A stretch of DNA of 64,000 bases from Nitrospira sp. (GTDB lineage: Bacteria > Nitrospirota > Nitrospiria > Nitrospirales > Nitrospiraceae): the NCBI GenBank assembly GCA_024998685.1, contig JACOEH010000001.1, forward strand, positions 62,001 through 126,000, given 5' to 3'. The notes under the pieces are model-generated. The model ran no database searches, was not told the origin of the DNA, and worked only from the letters and a program-made list of their open reading frames with translations. A program made the position numbers and the translations under genes. Positions 25,588 to 35,509 of this stretch are shown one piece after another (the first letter of the stretch is position 1; each line of letters starts with the position of its first letter).

Positions 25588-26547
25588 GACCATTGCCTCC
25601 TTGTATGAATTGATTGAGAGTCGAAGTCTCATTCCGATATTTGTGCATCGATAGTGCCAATGTCCCGGAATAATCTCTCTACGAGAAACTGCAGCGTTCT
25701 AGGTTCAGGAGGACTGCGCTTAGAGACAAAAGAAGAGGAATCTGGGGCATTACGGGGCAGCGGCATCCACAGGGCTGTTGCCTCTTTCAACATCACGCGA
25801 GTGAAACCCCGAGAAAAAGCAGAGTGATAGCGAGGTCGAGTCCTTTTCATCGCCGTGGATCCAAGGCCCAAGGAGAACTTTCTATGATCGGCCTTGTTGC
25901 CACTAAAAAAAGGAAGAGCGTGAACCCCACTTGCTACAATCGCTGCGGTGAGTCGACGACCCACGAGAAAGTCTCCTACATCGGACGGAGGCAGGTCCAG
26001 AGAGCTCTTCGTAAGTGCTGAGGTCTTGGAGGGACTTTAGGCTTCCCACTCACCGGTGGGCCTGCTCACCGCCCCAGCGCTCGACCTCCATTTCCTGAGT
26101 GTTCCTCTCACCGAAACCTCCGCCCGCTTATGAGATAACCGCTTTTCTCGAAAAATCAATCGATGCAATCGACGTGTCTTGATCAGCCAGGCCAGTAACG
26201 CACTGTAGCGAAATAGGGCAGTAGAAGCCGGGCGGTGAATCGTCGAAGCGGCATCTTTCGTGTGGTTTGCATGAAGCAGCTTGTCGCACAATAGGCATGG
26301 CATACGAGATGCGCAATGCTTGTTGATTAAGATCGCAAGTGGTGGTCATGAGCTCTTCACAAGAGTTCTTCAATGGGGCAAACATGGGAGTCCTTATTCG
26401 TTTGTTTGGATGTCTGTCCGGTTATTGACAAGACCGTGCGGTCGAAGACCGGTTGGAAGCCGAGCGGGAAAACCTCAGCTCAATGCAGCGAGTGACAACG
26501 CCCGGCAAGGTTGCGTTGGTTGGATCACTACATAAAAGGAGGTGGCC
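25588..26547. other. Long intergenic region without a supported gene
   Basis: 960 bases between hsp20 and the PepSY gene. Several short open frames exist on both strands, but none shows a ribosome site, domain or signal peptide I trust. A short palindrome, CCCACtcaccgGTGGG, lies near 26045. It may hold heat-shock promoter elements on the left and decayed sequence in the middle. Confidence 0.4.
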
Positions 26548-26898
26548 ATGAGACGGCAATCGCCCACTGTATTTGCTTTGGTCATGTTGTTGGCGGCAGG
26601 AACTCTGGCTGTCGGGGGAGCAGCCTACGGTGACGAAAAAGGAAAGAAAGGAAAGGCGGAGATGGCTGCGGCAGCCAAGGTGACGATCGAACAAGCGATC
26701 AAAACGGCATCGGACAAGGTTGCAGGGAAGGTGATCGAAGCCGAGTTGGAGAGGAAGCACCATAAGCTCGTCTGGGAAGTCGAAATCCTCACGGAGGAGA
26801 ACAAGACGATGGAAGTCCACATCGATGCCGACACAGGCGACGTGATCGACGTGGAGGAAGAAAAGGCGAAGCCGACAAAATCTCCCAAGATGAGATGA
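26548..26898 (+). CDS. Secreted PepSY-domain protein
   Basis: 116 residues. Signal peptide (MLLAAGTLAVGGAAYGDE), then one PepSY domain: KVTIEQAIKTASDKVAGKVI, and EVEILTEENKTMEVHIDADTGDVIDVEEE. PepSY units are thought to inhibit or bind periplasmic proteases or ligands. AAAGGAGGTGGCC precedes the ATG. Confidence 0.85.
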   Translation: MRRQSPTVFALVMLLAAGTLAVGGAAYGDEKGKKGKAEMAAAAKVTIEQAIKTASDKVAGKVIEAELERKHHKLVWEVEILTEENKTMEVHIDADTGDVIDVEEEKAKPTKSPKMR

Positions 26899-27126
26899 AA
26901 CGCATCGCAAGTAACTGCTCCATCTACGCACTCGTGGGAACCGTTATCTTCCTCTTCCATCATCCTCATCCGGGCAAACCTGGGGGTCCCATAGTAGATG
27001 AGCGGTCGCGAGCGAGTGGTGGGACGCAGTCTTGATTCTCTCGCCTTGCAAGAGGGTGGAAGAGTCCTTACCATGGCGACGAGACCGACCACTCAGTTTG
27101 GCACAGAGCGAACTGGCATTTGTATC

Positions 27127-28275
27127 ATGTCGATAGCCAGCGAAATGCGCGGCATCCTACCTACAGCGAACCTCCAACGATTACTCGATGCCCTGAGCGC
27201 TAAGGGCTATCGAATTATCGGACCTACCGCGCACGATGGGTCTGTTGTCTGGGAGACAGTCCGGTCGGTGTCGGATCTGCCGATCGGTTGGCGCGATCAG
27301 CAGGAACCAGGACGCTATCGGCTCGAACAGACCGCCTCTCAGGAAGTCTTCGGGGTCGTCCATGGACCACAATCACTCAAGCCCTTCGTCTTTGCGCCGC
27401 GTGAGCCGCTCTTGCAGATCGAGCGGACAAAGGATGGGTTCGCCCCACGTCAGATGATTCCTCAACTGGAGAAGGTGGCGGTCATTGGAGCGCGCGCCTG
27501 CGATCTCGCCGGGCTGACGGTTCAAGACCGGATTTTTCTGAACGATGCCTATCGCGATCCTTACTACGCGGCTCGCCGCGAAGGACTTTTCGTGATCGCG
27601 GTGAATTGCGTCAGGGCATTGAGCACTTGTTTTTGTGCATCAATGGAGACCGGCCCTCGCGCTAAAACCGGCTTCGATCTTGCTTTGACCGAAGTGGACG
27701 ACCGGCTGTTGATCGAGGCGGGCAGCGAGGCCGGGTTCGATCTTCTTTCCGATCTCTCTTTGTCTCCTGCTCCACAAAAATTACTCGATGAAGCAGCGAC
27801 CCGTGTGGATGCTTGTGGGCATAGCCAGGTGAGACGGCTCGAGCGATCGCGCTTGCCGCAAGCTCTCTACGATGCCCACGAGCATCCACGATGGGACGAT
27901 GTGGCGGGGTGTTGCCTCGCCTGTACGAATTGCACGATGGTCTGCCCGACGTGCTTCTGCCATGCGGCCGAGGAGACACCGGACCTCGATCATCAACAAA
28001 CTGCGCACGTTAGATTGTGGGATTCGTGTTTCACGCAAGAGCACGGATACATCCATGGCAAGAACATTCGCCCGACGATTAAAGATCGATACCGAATGTG
28101 GCTGACGCACAAGCTCGCCTCGTGGATCGATCAGTTCGGCATGTCCGGCTGCGTCGGCTGCGGCCGGTGCATCACCTGGTGCCCGGTCGGGATCGATTTA
28201 ACCGAGGAATTGTCGGCGTTACTGGTTCCGGCTAGCCGGTCGTCGGTCACTAGCCAACAGGTAGAAGGCCCGTAG
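27127..28275 (+). CDS. hydB: Group 3b [NiFe] hydrogenase iron-sulfur subunit (HydB/HyhB)
   Basis: 382 residues. N-terminal [20 protein letters not shown] resembles the start of sulfhydrogenase beta and AsrA subunits. Two [4Fe-4S] clusters are indicated near the C-terminus: [17 protein letters not shown] and [14 protein letters not shown]. Further Cys in ARACDLAG and CFC may hold another cluster. The subunit carries electrons between the Ni-Fe module and the flavin subunit in the cytoplasm. Upstream in-frame starts exist (ATG 27073 has a weak purine-rich site); 27127 matches the family start better. Confidence 0.88.
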   Translation: MSIASEMRGILPTANLQRLLDALSAKGYRIIGPTAHDGSVVWETVRSVSDLPIGWRDQQEPGRYRLEQTASQEVFGVVHGPQSLKPFVFAPREPLLQIERTKDGFAPRQMIPQLEKVAVIGARACDLAGLTVQDRIFLNDAYRDPYYAARREGLFVIAVNCVRALSTCFCASMETGPRAKTGFDLALTEVDDRLLIEAGSEAGFDLLSDLSLSPAPQKLLDEAATRVDACGHSQVRRLERSRLPQALYDAHEHPRWDDVAGCCLACTNCTMVCPTCFCHAAEETPDLDHQQTAHVRLWDSCFTQEHGYIHGKNIRPTIKDRYRMWLTHKLASWIDQFGMSGCVGCGRCITWCPVGIDLTEELSALLVPASRSSVTSQQVEGP

Positions 28276-28277
28276 CC

Positions 28278-29132
28278 GTGGATGCCGAAGCTGATTCAAT
28301 GGCGAACCCCTATGTCATCTATCCCGCGACGATTGTCGGGAAGATTCGGGAAGCCGAAGATATCAACACCTACCGCTTGAGGTTCGTCGACGAGCAGGCG
28401 CGGCGGCAATTTCGCTTCAAAGCCGGCCAGTTCAATATGGTCTATCTGTTTGGAGTCGGTGAGGTGGCGATTTCCATCGTTTCGGATCCGGATGAGCCGG
28501 CATTGCTGGATCATACCATCCGTGCTGTCGGTCGAATCACCAAGGCAATCGCAGATCTTCGGACGGGCGACGTTTTGGGAATCCGAGGACCGTTCGGACA
28601 AGGTTGGCCGCTGGAAGAGGCGCGCGGACGCAACATGGTGATCGTCACGGGCGGCTTAGGCTGTGCTCCGGTCGTCGGGGCCATTGAGTATATTTTACGA
28701 CGGCGAACGCAATATGGATCCGTCACAATCCTGCATGGGGTCAAGACGCCTCAAGACCTTCTTTACCGCGAGCGATTCGATGCATGGCGGCGCTTTCCCG
28801 ATACGGAAGTGTTGTTGACCAGCGATCAGCCGGACAAAAGCTGGAGTTATCACATCGGTGTGGTGACGGAACTGTTCGAGCTGGTATCGATCGACCCGCC
28901 GAAGAGCATCGTGCTGATGTGCGGGCCGGAGATTATGATGCGCTTGGGTGTGCCGATCCTTATCCGTCGCGGCATTCCGGCGACGGCCATCTATGTCTCG
29001 CTGGAACGGCATATGGAATGCGGGATCGGCCTGTGCGGCCATTGTCAGATGGGTCCGTACTTCCTCTGCAAAGACGGCCCGGTCATGCGGTATGACCGAG
29101 TCGCGCAGTGGCTGGGACGGACAGGGGTGTGA
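28278..29132 (+). CDS. hydG: Group 3b hydrogenase FAD/NAD(P)-binding subunit (HydG/HyhG)
   Basis: 284 residues in the ferredoxin-NADP reductase family. FAD-binding barrel ([20 protein letters not shown]), NAD(P) site ([20 protein letters not shown]), and a C-terminal [2Fe-2S] motif [17 protein letters not shown]. It transfers electrons to NAD(P)+. Two bases after hydB. GTG 28278 has GAAGG upstream; ATG 28299 is the other candidate. Confidence 0.9.
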   Translation: MDAEADSMANPYVIYPATIVGKIREAEDINTYRLRFVDEQARRQFRFKAGQFNMVYLFGVGEVAISIVSDPDEPALLDHTIRAVGRITKAIADLRTGDVLGIRGPFGQGWPLEEARGRNMVIVTGGLGCAPVVGAIEYILRRRTQYGSVTILHGVKTPQDLLYRERFDAWRRFPDTEVLLTSDQPDKSWSYHIGVVTELFELVSIDPPKSIVLMCGPEIMMRLGVPILIRRGIPATAIYVSLERHMECGIGLCGHCQMGPYFLCKDGPVMRYDRVAQWLGRTGV

Positions 29133-29142
29133 AACGAGGGAT

Positions 29143-29205
29143 GGTTTGTCTTGTGTGTCTGGTTTGTCTGGTTCAACCAAACAAACCAGAAAAACTAAAT
29201 AAACT
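29143..29205. repeat. Two-armed 9-nt-period repeat, copy B, between hydG and hydD
   Basis: Seven consecutive nonamers: GGTTTGTCT occurs twice, with TGTGTGTCT between; the centre is GGTTCAACC; then AAACAAACC, AGAAAAACT and AAATAAACT. The inner GGTTTGTCTGGTT pairs with AACCAAACAAACC. It is in the only sizeable gap of the hydrogenase structural genes, so it would be present in the operon mRNA. Confidence 0.8.
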
Positions 29206-29220
29206 CAGGCGGTGATAACA

Positions 29221-30066
29221 ATGGGCGATCGACTTGTGCATCATGGAGAGGCGACCAAGAAAGCCGCGCGGCCAAGGCTGGCGGTATTCAAGTTCGCCTC
29301 TTGCGACGGTTGCCAGCTCAGCATCCTGAATCTTGAGGAAGACCTCCTTGCCCTAGGTCAGGCGCTGGATATTGCCTATTTCCCTGAGGCTTCCAGCGAC
29401 ATGAAGCCGGGCCCATACGATATCGGCCTGGTGGAAGGGTCGATCACTACGGCGGAAGACGCGCATCGTATTCTATCCATACGCCGACAAACGAAAGTGT
29501 TGATCACGATCGGGGCCTGCGCGACGGCCGGCGGCATTCAAGCCTTGCGGAACTGGGCCGATGTCGAAGCGTTCAAGCAGGTGGTCTATCCCAGCCCGGA
29601 ATATATTCAGAGCCTGAGTACATCCACACCTATCTCGGAACATGTCCAGGTGGACTTCGAACTGTGGGGCTGCCCGATCGATAAGGGCCAACTTCTGCGC
29701 GTCATCACGGATCTGATCGCGGGGATCCAGCCTCGCCTGCCGGCCGACAGTGTGTGTCTGGAGTGCAAGCGACGAGGAAATGTCTGCGTGCTGGTGGCGA
29801 AAGGGATGCCTTGTCTTGGACCGGTGACACGGATCGGCTGCGGGGCGATCTGTCCTGGCATGGGTCGCGACTGTTACGGCTGTTTCGGACCAAGCGAAGG
29901 CGCACGAAAGGGGCCGGGCCTTCCACCCAACACGGCCTCGCTCGCGAAGCATTTCCATGGCGGACTACAACTAATCCCGATCGAGATCATGCGGCGGTTT
30001 CGTGGCATCAACGGGTATGGGTCGTCCTTTCTCGCTGAGAGTAATGCATGGGAGAAGAAAACGTGA
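29221..30066 (+). CDS. hydD: Group 3b hydrogenase small subunit (HydD)
   Basis: 281 residues. Proximal-cluster motif KFASCDGCQLSILNLEEDLL, then GACATAGGIQ, WGCPIDK and a C-terminal cluster region CLECKRRGNVC, CLGPVTRIGCGAICP, CYGCFGP. No Tat signal, so the enzyme is cytoplasmic as expected for group 3. GTG 29212 is in frame, but ATG 29221 has AGGCGG at better spacing. Confidence 0.9.
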   Translation: MGDRLVHHGEATKKAARPRLAVFKFASCDGCQLSILNLEEDLLALGQALDIAYFPEASSDMKPGPYDIGLVEGSITTAEDAHRILSIRRQTKVLITIGACATAGGIQALRNWADVEAFKQVVYPSPEYIQSLSTSTPISEHVQVDFELWGCPIDKGQLLRVITDLIAGIQPRLPADSVCLECKRRGNVCVLVAKGMPCLGPVTRIGCGAICPGMGRDCYGCFGPSEGARKGPGLPPNTASLAKHFHGGLQLIPIEIMRRFRGINGYGSSFLAESNAWEKKT

Positions 30067-30102
30067 TGCGCCGAGACCTCTCTTGCGTGAGCCGAGGATG
30101 CA

Positions 30103-31404
30103 ATGTCTAAAGCGTCGGAGCAGACGAGGACGATCGCCGTCGACATGGTTGCGCGTGTGGAAGGCGAAGGCGCTCTCCGCGTCACGGTGAAGGACGGCAC
30201 GGTCGAGGATGTGGAACTCAGGCTCTTCGAGCCGCCGAGGTTTTTCGAGGCCTTCTTGAGAGGGCGGCATTATGCAGAAGTACCCGACATCGTTGCACGC
30301 ATTTGCGGCATCTGTCCGATCGCGTACCAGATGAGCGCGGTTCATGCGCTGGAGCAAATTTTCGGCCTGCGCATTGAGGGGGCATTGCGTGACCTGAGGC
30401 GGCTCATCTACTGCGGTGAGTGGATCGAGAGCCACGCGCTGCATGTCTATCTGTTGCAGGCGCCGGATTTTCTCGGTTATGACAGCGCCGTTGCGATGGC
30501 GAAGGATCATGCAGCGATCGTGACCAGAGGCCTGCGGCTCAAGAAGGCCGGCAACGCCATCATGACGTTGCTGGGAGGCCGTTCCGTGCATCCGGTCTCT
30601 GTGAAGGTCGGCGGGTTCTCTCGTGTGCCGCTGCGGGGTGAGCTGGAAAGGTTGAAGGACGAGCTGTTATGGGCGCGCGACGCGGCGGTGGAAACTGTGC
30701 GCTGGGTAGCCGATTTCGAATATATCGATTTTGCACCGGACTACAATTACGTCGCGCTCCGCCACCCCGATGAGTATCCGCTCAACGAAGGGCAAATCGC
30801 CGCGTCCACTGTGCTGCAGATTTCGCCGAACGAGTTCGAGCAACATTTTGTCGAGCATCAGGTGCCCTATTCCAACGCGCTTCATTGCACATTGCAGGGG
30901 GAGCCCTATCTGGTCGGTCCGCTGGCGCGGCTGAACCTGAATCAGAATCACCTCACGCCGCTGGCCGGGCAAGTCCTCGCCGACAAGCGAATCGCGTTGC
31001 CACTGCGTAATCCTTTTCATGGGATCATCGCTCGGTCCGTCGAAATTCTGTATGCGTTGGAGGAATCATTGCGGCTCATCGAGCAGTATGAGCCTCCGCC
31101 TTTACCGGCGGCGCCCGTCGCGGTTCGACCAGGTACGGGTATGGCCTGCACGGAAGCGCCAAGGGGAATTCTCTATCACCGGTACCAAATCGACGGCGAC
31201 GGCGTGATTCGTGAAGCCAAAATCGTTCCGCCGACTTCGCAAAACCAGTCTCGTATTGAGCAGGACTTGCGCCAATTCATGCCACGCCTCTTGTCTCTCC
31301 CCGATAAGGAAGCGGCGCTGGCGTGCGAGCGGGTCATCCGTTGCTATGATCCTTGTATTTCCTGCGCAACGCACTTCTTGCGATTGGAAATTGAACGCGA
31401 ATAA
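30103..31404 (+). CDS. hydA: Group 3b [NiFe] hydrogenase large subunit (HydA)
   Basis: 433 residues. Both nickel-binding motifs are intact: [19 protein letters not shown] near residue 67 and [18 protein letters not shown] at the C-terminus. The short tail after the His is the part removed by the maturation protease encoded next. Group 3b enzymes couple H2 and NADP(H), and some reduce S0 or polysulfide (sulfhydrogenase). Together with hydBGD this gives a complete soluble heterotetramer. Confidence 0.93.
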   Translation: MSKASEQTRTIAVDMVARVEGEGALRVTVKDGTVEDVELRLFEPPRFFEAFLRGRHYAEVPDIVARICGICPIAYQMSAVHALEQIFGLRIEGALRDLRRLIYCGEWIESHALHVYLLQAPDFLGYDSAVAMAKDHAAIVTRGLRLKKAGNAIMTLLGGRSVHPVSVKVGGFSRVPLRGELERLKDELLWARDAAVETVRWVADFEYIDFAPDYNYVALRHPDEYPLNEGQIAASTVLQISPNEFEQHFVEHQVPYSNALHCTLQGEPYLVGPLARLNLNQNHLTPLAGQVLADKRIALPLRNPFHGIIARSVEILYALEESLRLIEQYEPPPLPAAPVAVRPGTGMACTEAPRGILYHRYQIDGDGVIREAKIVPPTSQNQSRIEQDLRQFMPRLLSLPDKEAALACERVIRCYDPCISCATHFLRLEIERE

Positions 31405-31431
31405 GAACGTAGGGGTTCGACGAGACAGACC

Positions 31432-31929
31432 ATGGCTGCAATTCGAATTATCGGGCTTGGCAATCATCTGAGAGGGGATGACGCGGTCGGTCTCCTGGCA
31501 GCTCGCCGACTTCGACAAAAAGTCGGCCACCGCGCAGAGGTCATCGAAGCGGAGATGGTCGGAATCGGCCTTATGGAATTGATGAAAGACGTGTCCGTCG
31601 TGATTCTTGTCGATGCAGCGCGCAGTGGGCTGGCTCCCGGCACGATCCACCGGCTTGATGCCTCAGCCGGCCCGATCGGTGGCCGGATCTTTCCTTGCTC
31701 CAGCCATGTCATCGGGATATTGGAAGCGTTGGAGTTGGCCCGCGCAGTGGGTGCCCTTCCGGCAACGGTCATTCTCTATGGGGTTGAGGCAGACAATACG
31801 GAACCCGGACAACAACTGTCGTCTGCGGTGGCCGTGGCATTGGACCAGGTGGTGGAACAAATCGTTCAAGAGTGTGACGCCGATCATGCACGAATTTCAT
31901 CTGATGACGCAAGTCGTGAAGGTTGTTGA
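31432..31929 (+). CDS. Hydrogenase maturation protease (HyaD/HycI type)
   Basis: 165 residues, peptidase M52 family. The signature IIGLGNHLRGDDAVGLLAAR carries the conserved GxGNxLxxDD, with Glu in EAEMVGIGLMELM and the Asp in ILVDAARSG as nickel-sensing residues; His in CSSHVIGIL fits the third ligand. It should cleave the HydA C-terminal tail after Ni insertion. The 3' end overlaps hypA by 44 bases. Confidence 0.9.
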   Translation: MAAIRIIGLGNHLRGDDAVGLLAARRLRQKVGHRAEVIEAEMVGIGLMELMKDVSVVILVDAARSGLAPGTIHRLDASAGPIGGRIFPCSSHVIGILEALELARAVGALPATVILYGVEADNTEPGQQLSSAVAVALDQVVEQIVQECDADHARISSDDASREGC

Positions 31930-32239
31930 AGCACAGTTGCAAGAAACACGAGATGCTAGGCTTTTAGCGGTCCGACTCAAGGTCAACCGGCGCTCTCACC
32001 TATTGACGCATGATTATGCCTCGCTGCAGACAGCATTCAAGTCGGCCGCCCGCGGCACAAAAGCCGAAGGAGCCACGTTGGAAATCATTTCTATCCCCGG
32101 TGATGCCTGGTGCCCTCATTGTAATCGAAAAGCTGCGGCTACGGGAGCGGAGGATGCTTGTTCAGTTTGCGGTGAACCGTTGATAGGAGATCCGGCACAG
32201 CCGGAAGCGGTCGTTCACGAATTGGTCGTACAGGAATGA
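31886..32239 (+). CDS. hypA: Hydrogenase nickel-insertion protein HypA
   Basis: 117 residues. Nickel-site N-terminus MHEFHLMTQVVKVVEAQL with His2, and a zinc ribbon CPHC…CSVC near the C-terminus (WCPHCNRKAAATGAEDACSV). Start ATG 31886 is fixed by the family's MHE. It overlaps both the protease gene upstream and hypF downstream (ATGA). HypA normally works with the GTPase HypB, which is not in this window. Confidence 0.92.
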   Translation: MHEFHLMTQVVKVVEAQLQETRDARLLAVRLKVNRRSHLLTHDYASLQTAFKSAARGTKAEGATLEIISIPGDAWCPHCNRKAAATGAEDACSVCGEPLIGDPAQPEAVVHELVVQE

Positions 32240-34620
32240 GAAGGGCTCAAGCTCAACGGATGCAAGTCCATGTAGAAGGAACGGTGCAAGGCGTGGGGTT
32301 CCGTCCGTTCGTCTATCGGTTGGCGTCCGAGTTAGAGTTGACTGGATGGGTGAAGAACACAAGAAACGGCGTGCTGATCGAAGTAGAAGGAGCGGTGCTG
32401 GTTGTGAAGACCTTTCTCGAAAGGATGCGCACCGACGCGCCGCCCTCAGCTTCTGTCGAGACCGTGAGCGCGACCGTCGTTCCAGCGCTCGACGATGCCG
32501 GTTTTTCGATAGAACAGAGCGCTGAATCCGGTCAGCGAGCCTTTGTCGTCCCGCCTGATCTAGCCACCTGCGCTGATTGTCGGCGAGAGCTCGCCGACCC
32601 CAATGACCGCCGCTTTCGATATCCGTTTCTCACCTGCACGCAATGCGGACCGCGCTATAGTTTGCTCACGGCGATTCCATACGAGCGATCCAACATTACC
32701 ATGACTGAATTCGAACTCTGTGCCGCTTGTCGCGCTGAGTATTCCACCGAATCAGATCGACGTTTTCACGCGGAACCGATCGCCTGTCCTGCTTGTGGTC
32801 CGCGGCTGTGTTTGTGGGACGAGCAAGGAAATGAGATCGCAGGCGGCGAGGAGGCCTTGCGCCAGGCCGAGGAATTACTCGGAACTGGGCGGATCGTTGC
32901 CGTGAAAGGGTTGGGCGGGTTTCAACTGTGGGTCAACGCGACATCGGAAGAAGCTGTCCAGCGCTTGCGCGATAGAAAACGACGTCCTGAAAGGCCTTTC
33001 GCCGTGCTATTTCCCTCTGTCGAATCGGTCGGCGGGTATTGCTTATTGTCGCCAAATCAGGAAGCACTGCTCTGCTCGCCGCAAGCGCCGATCGTCTTGG
33101 TGCGAAAGCGCCGAAACGCAGTCCTTGCCGATGCCGTGGCGCCGGGCAATCCCTATCTCGGCGTGATGCTGCCGGCGACGCCGCTCCATCATCTCTTGAT
33201 GGGGTCGATGCAACAGCCAATGGTGGCCACGAGCGGCAATCGGTCCGAAGAACCGATTGTGACGGATGAGCGGGAGGCGCTTGTTCGACTCAAAGGCCTT
33301 GCCGATGCGCTGCTGGTGCATGACAGGTCGATTGCAAGGCCGATTGATGACTCGGTGGTGTTGGTGGCCGGCATCAAGCCGGATTGCAACGACATGCGGG
33401 AGGTGGACAAGCCAAAAGCTGATGTGACGATCCTTCGCCGGGCGCGAGGCTATGCGCCTCAGGCCATTAGATGGAGTGATGGCCCGGCAAATGGGAGCTC
33501 GCAAGGTCCCATCCTTGCCGTCGGTGGACATCTCAAGAACACCGTTGCCCTCCTACACGGCGATCGGATCATGATGAGCCAACATCTTGGAGATCTTTCG
33601 ACGGTCGAAGCGGACCGAGCGTTTCAGCAAGCGATCGATGATCTCCAGCGACTGCTCCAAGTCACACCACAGACCATTGCCTGCGATCTCCACCCGGACT
33701 ATCGCTCAACCAATTTCGCGCGAGAACTGGCTAGGAACCTGTCTATTCCGTTGATTCCCGTGCAACACCACCACGCTCACGTGGCCTCGTGTATGGCAGA
33801 GCACAGGCTTGACGGTGAAGTGTTGGGTATAGCTTGGGACGGAGCCGGCTATGGAGGAGACGGCCAGGTGTGGGGCGGAGAATGTTTGATCGCGAACTAC
33901 CGGGAGTTCACTCGGTATGCCTCTCTCAAACCTTTTCGGCTGTTGGGTGGAGATGCGGCGATGAAGGAGCCGAGCCGGTCTGCCGCAGCCCTGTTGTGGG
34001 AACTCACGGGAGAGGAGATGACAACCTATCGACTTCCTTCTTGGAAGGTGACGCAAGATCAGTGTAAGAAGTTTGCGGTCCTGCTCCGCTCCGGCATCGC
34101 GTCACCTTGGACCACGAGCATGGGGCGCCTCTTCGACGCCGTGGCATCCCTCACAGGTCTGTGTCACCAAACTTCTTTTGAAGGGCAGGCAGCCATGGCG
34201 GTCCAGTTTGCAGCGGAGCGAGAAGCGTATGCAGGCGGAGTACCGGTCGAAGGATATACGATGGACCTGATGTCCAGTCACGGTCTCGATAGGAAGTGGA
34301 TAATCGATTGGTGTCCCATGATCAGCGCCCTGCTCGAAGACCTTCGCAGAGGTACTAATCCTGACAAGATTGCCATTCGGTTTCATGCGGCTCTTGCCGC
34401 AGTAACCGTACGTGTCGCTCAAGCAGCTGATCTCCCACGTGTCGTCCTGACCGGAGGCTGTTTTCAGAATCGGCCGCTTCTATCCTTGGCTCGAACATAT
34501 TTGGAGCAGGCAGGATTCACTGTGTATAGCCATGCGCTGGTTCCTCCCAATGACGGCGGACTGTCGCTGGGACAGGCGGTAGTTGCTTCGTGCCAATTGG
34601 ACGAGAGAGGTCACGCATAA
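32236..34620 (+). CDS. hypF: Carbamoyltransferase HypF
   Basis: 794 residues. Acylphosphatase domain (VEGTVQGVGFRPFVYRLASE), two zinc fingers (CADC…CTQC and CAAC…CPAC), YrdC-like domain (GRIVAVKGLGGFQLWVNATS), and Kae1-like carbamoyltransferase domain (VQHHHAHVASCMAEH, IAWDGAGYGGDGQVWGGE). HypF makes the carbamoyl group on HypE's terminal Cys that becomes the CN ligands of the Ni-Fe site. Full length, all domains present. Confidence 0.94.
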   Translation: MRRAQAQRMQVHVEGTVQGVGFRPFVYRLASELELTGWVKNTRNGVLIEVEGAVLVVKTFLERMRTDAPPSASVETVSATVVPALDDAGFSIEQSAESGQRAFVVPPDLATCADCRRELADPNDRRFRYPFLTCTQCGPRYSLLTAIPYERSNITMTEFELCAACRAEYSTESDRRFHAEPIACPACGPRLCLWDEQGNEIAGGEEALRQAEELLGTGRIVAVKGLGGFQLWVNATSEEAVQRLRDRKRRPERPFAVLFPSVESVGGYCLLSPNQEALLCSPQAPIVLVRKRRNAVLADAVAPGNPYLGVMLPATPLHHLLMGSMQQPMVATSGNRSEEPIVTDEREALVRLKGLADALLVHDRSIARPIDDSVVLVAGIKPDCNDMREVDKPKADVTILRRARGYAPQAIRWSDGPANGSSQGPILAVGGHLKNTVALLHGDRIMMSQHLGDLSTVEADRAFQQAIDDLQRLLQVTPQTIACDLHPDYRSTNFARELARNLSIPLIPVQHHHAHVASCMAEHRLDGEVLGIAWDGAGYGGDGQVWGGECLIANYREFTRYASLKPFRLLGGDAAMKEPSRSAAALLWELTGEEMTTYRLPSWKVTQDQCKKFAVLLRSGIASPWTTSMGRLFDAVASLTGLCHQTSFEGQAAMAVQFAAEREAYAGGVPVEGYTMDLMSSHGLDRKWIIDWCPMISALLEDLRRGTNPDKIAIRFHAALAAVTVRVAQAADLPRVVLTGGCFQNRPLLSLARTYLEQAGFTVYSHALVPPNDGGLSLGQAVVASCQLDERGHA

Positions 34621-34621
34621 A

Positions 34622-34870
34622 ATGTGTCTTGCGGTTCCAGGACAAGTCTTGAACATCGAAGAGGACGCGCTTCGAACAGCAACCGTGTCGTTCGGCGGAG
34701 TCACGAAATCCGTCTCATTAGCACTGGTGCCGGAAGCAGTGGTAGGCGACTACGTCATTGTCCATGTCGGCTTTGCCATCAGCAAACTGGATGAGGAAGC
34801 GGCCCGGCGAACGTTGGAGACCTACGCCGAGTTGGCGGCATCCGATCCGGATCGAGGGGTTAAACTATGA
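34622..34870 (+). CDS. hypC: Hydrogenase assembly chaperone HypC
   Basis: 82 residues. Starts MCLAVPGQV with the essential Cys2, and ends with the helix GFAISKLDEEAARRTLETYA. HypC holds the Fe(CN)2CO unit with HypD and delivers it to HydA. One base after the hypF stop. Confidence 0.93.
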   Translation: MCLAVPGQVLNIEEDALRTATVSFGGVTKSVSLALVPEAVVGDYVIVHVGFAISKLDEEAARRTLETYAELAASDPDRGVKL

Positions 34871-34941
34871 AGCTCGACTACCATCCGGACACTGATTCGT
34901 TCGATATTGAAAGGCACATGATCAACAAGGAAGGTGAATGA
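34867..34941 (+). pseudogene. DUF2283-like N-terminal stub, 24 aa
   Basis: ATG overlaps the hypC stop (ATGA). The frame reads MKLDYHPDTDSFDIE and ends after 24 codons. The opening resembles the start of small DUF2283 proteins (MKxxYdpexDxlyI), which are normally about 60-70 residues. The next gene begins inside its end, again by overlap. Either a remnant or a leader-like coupling peptide. Confidence 0.35.
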
Positions 34942-35258
34942 TGAATGATAACGACGGGATGTTATTTGTGGCTCATTGGACGCACACGCCTGAGAATTGC
35001 CCGGGAAGAAGTAAAGAGGGAGCCATGATGCTCAATGAGTTCTGGGCCAAGCGGGACCTCGCCGCCAAGAAAGGAGTGAAGATTCTGAGTGCCTATGTCG
35101 CCGCCACGGAACATACCTACTACATCACCGTTCAGGCCAAGAACTATCAGTCCCTCTTGGAGTTTTTTGAACCGTTGGCGCCGACCCAAACCGGCGCCAT
35201 TCATCCGGTTACGACGATGGATGAATGGACGAAGCACATTGATCCAAAGAGAACGTGA
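34938..35258 (+). CDS. DUF3303-like small alpha/beta-barrel protein
   Basis: 106 residues. The opening MLFVAHWTHTPENCPGRSKE is followed by GVKILSAYVAATEHTYYITV and LEFFEPLAPTQTGAIHPVTT, the pattern of a ferredoxin-like ABM/DUF3303 fold. CAAGGAAGGTGA precedes ATG. It is inserted in the hyp cluster between hypC and hypD. No enzymatic role can be assigned. Confidence 0.65.
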   Translation: MMNDNDGMLFVAHWTHTPENCPGRSKEGAMMLNEFWAKRDLAAKKGVKILSAYVAATEHTYYITVQAKNYQSLLEFFEPLAPTQTGAIHPVTTMDEWTKHIDPKRT

Positions 35259-35325
35259 TGAATGGCTCTTCAAGGCGGACATAAATCTGGCGGCGCGGCG
35301 CTACAAGCTCATGCACGAGGCAGTC

Positions 35326-35485
35326 GGTATATTGCTGCGCTGCGAGCTTGCGGAAGCACTGCGCAAGTGGATGAATCGCAAAAGATTGACGCAGGCAAGC
35401 CGCCGAACGTCTTGATGTGGTTCAACCGCGCATCTCCGAGATTGCGTGCAACAAGGTAGATAAGCTCTCACTTGAACCTATCCAT
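35326..35485 (+). pseudogene. Frameshifted HTH antitoxin remnant
   Basis: One frame reads LRCELAEALRKWMNRKRLTQ and, after skipping the single G at 35395, the next frame continues QAAERLDVVQPRISEI then ACNKVDKLSLEPI. Joined, this is a textbook helix-turn-helix antitoxin (LTQxxAAxxLxVxQPRISEIxxxKxDxxSLExL). The one-base frameshift breaks it, and no toxin gene is adjacent. The second frame runs without stop into the Phd gene. Confidence 0.65.
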
Positions 35486-35509
35486 TGTTCCAAAATCGGA
35501 GGCTGCGAT

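Noticed and set aside
25629-25964. 111-codon minus-strand frame upstream of hsp20
   Set aside because: Composition and lack of ribosome site or domain suggest non-coding sequence; partly overlaps the hsp20 leader.
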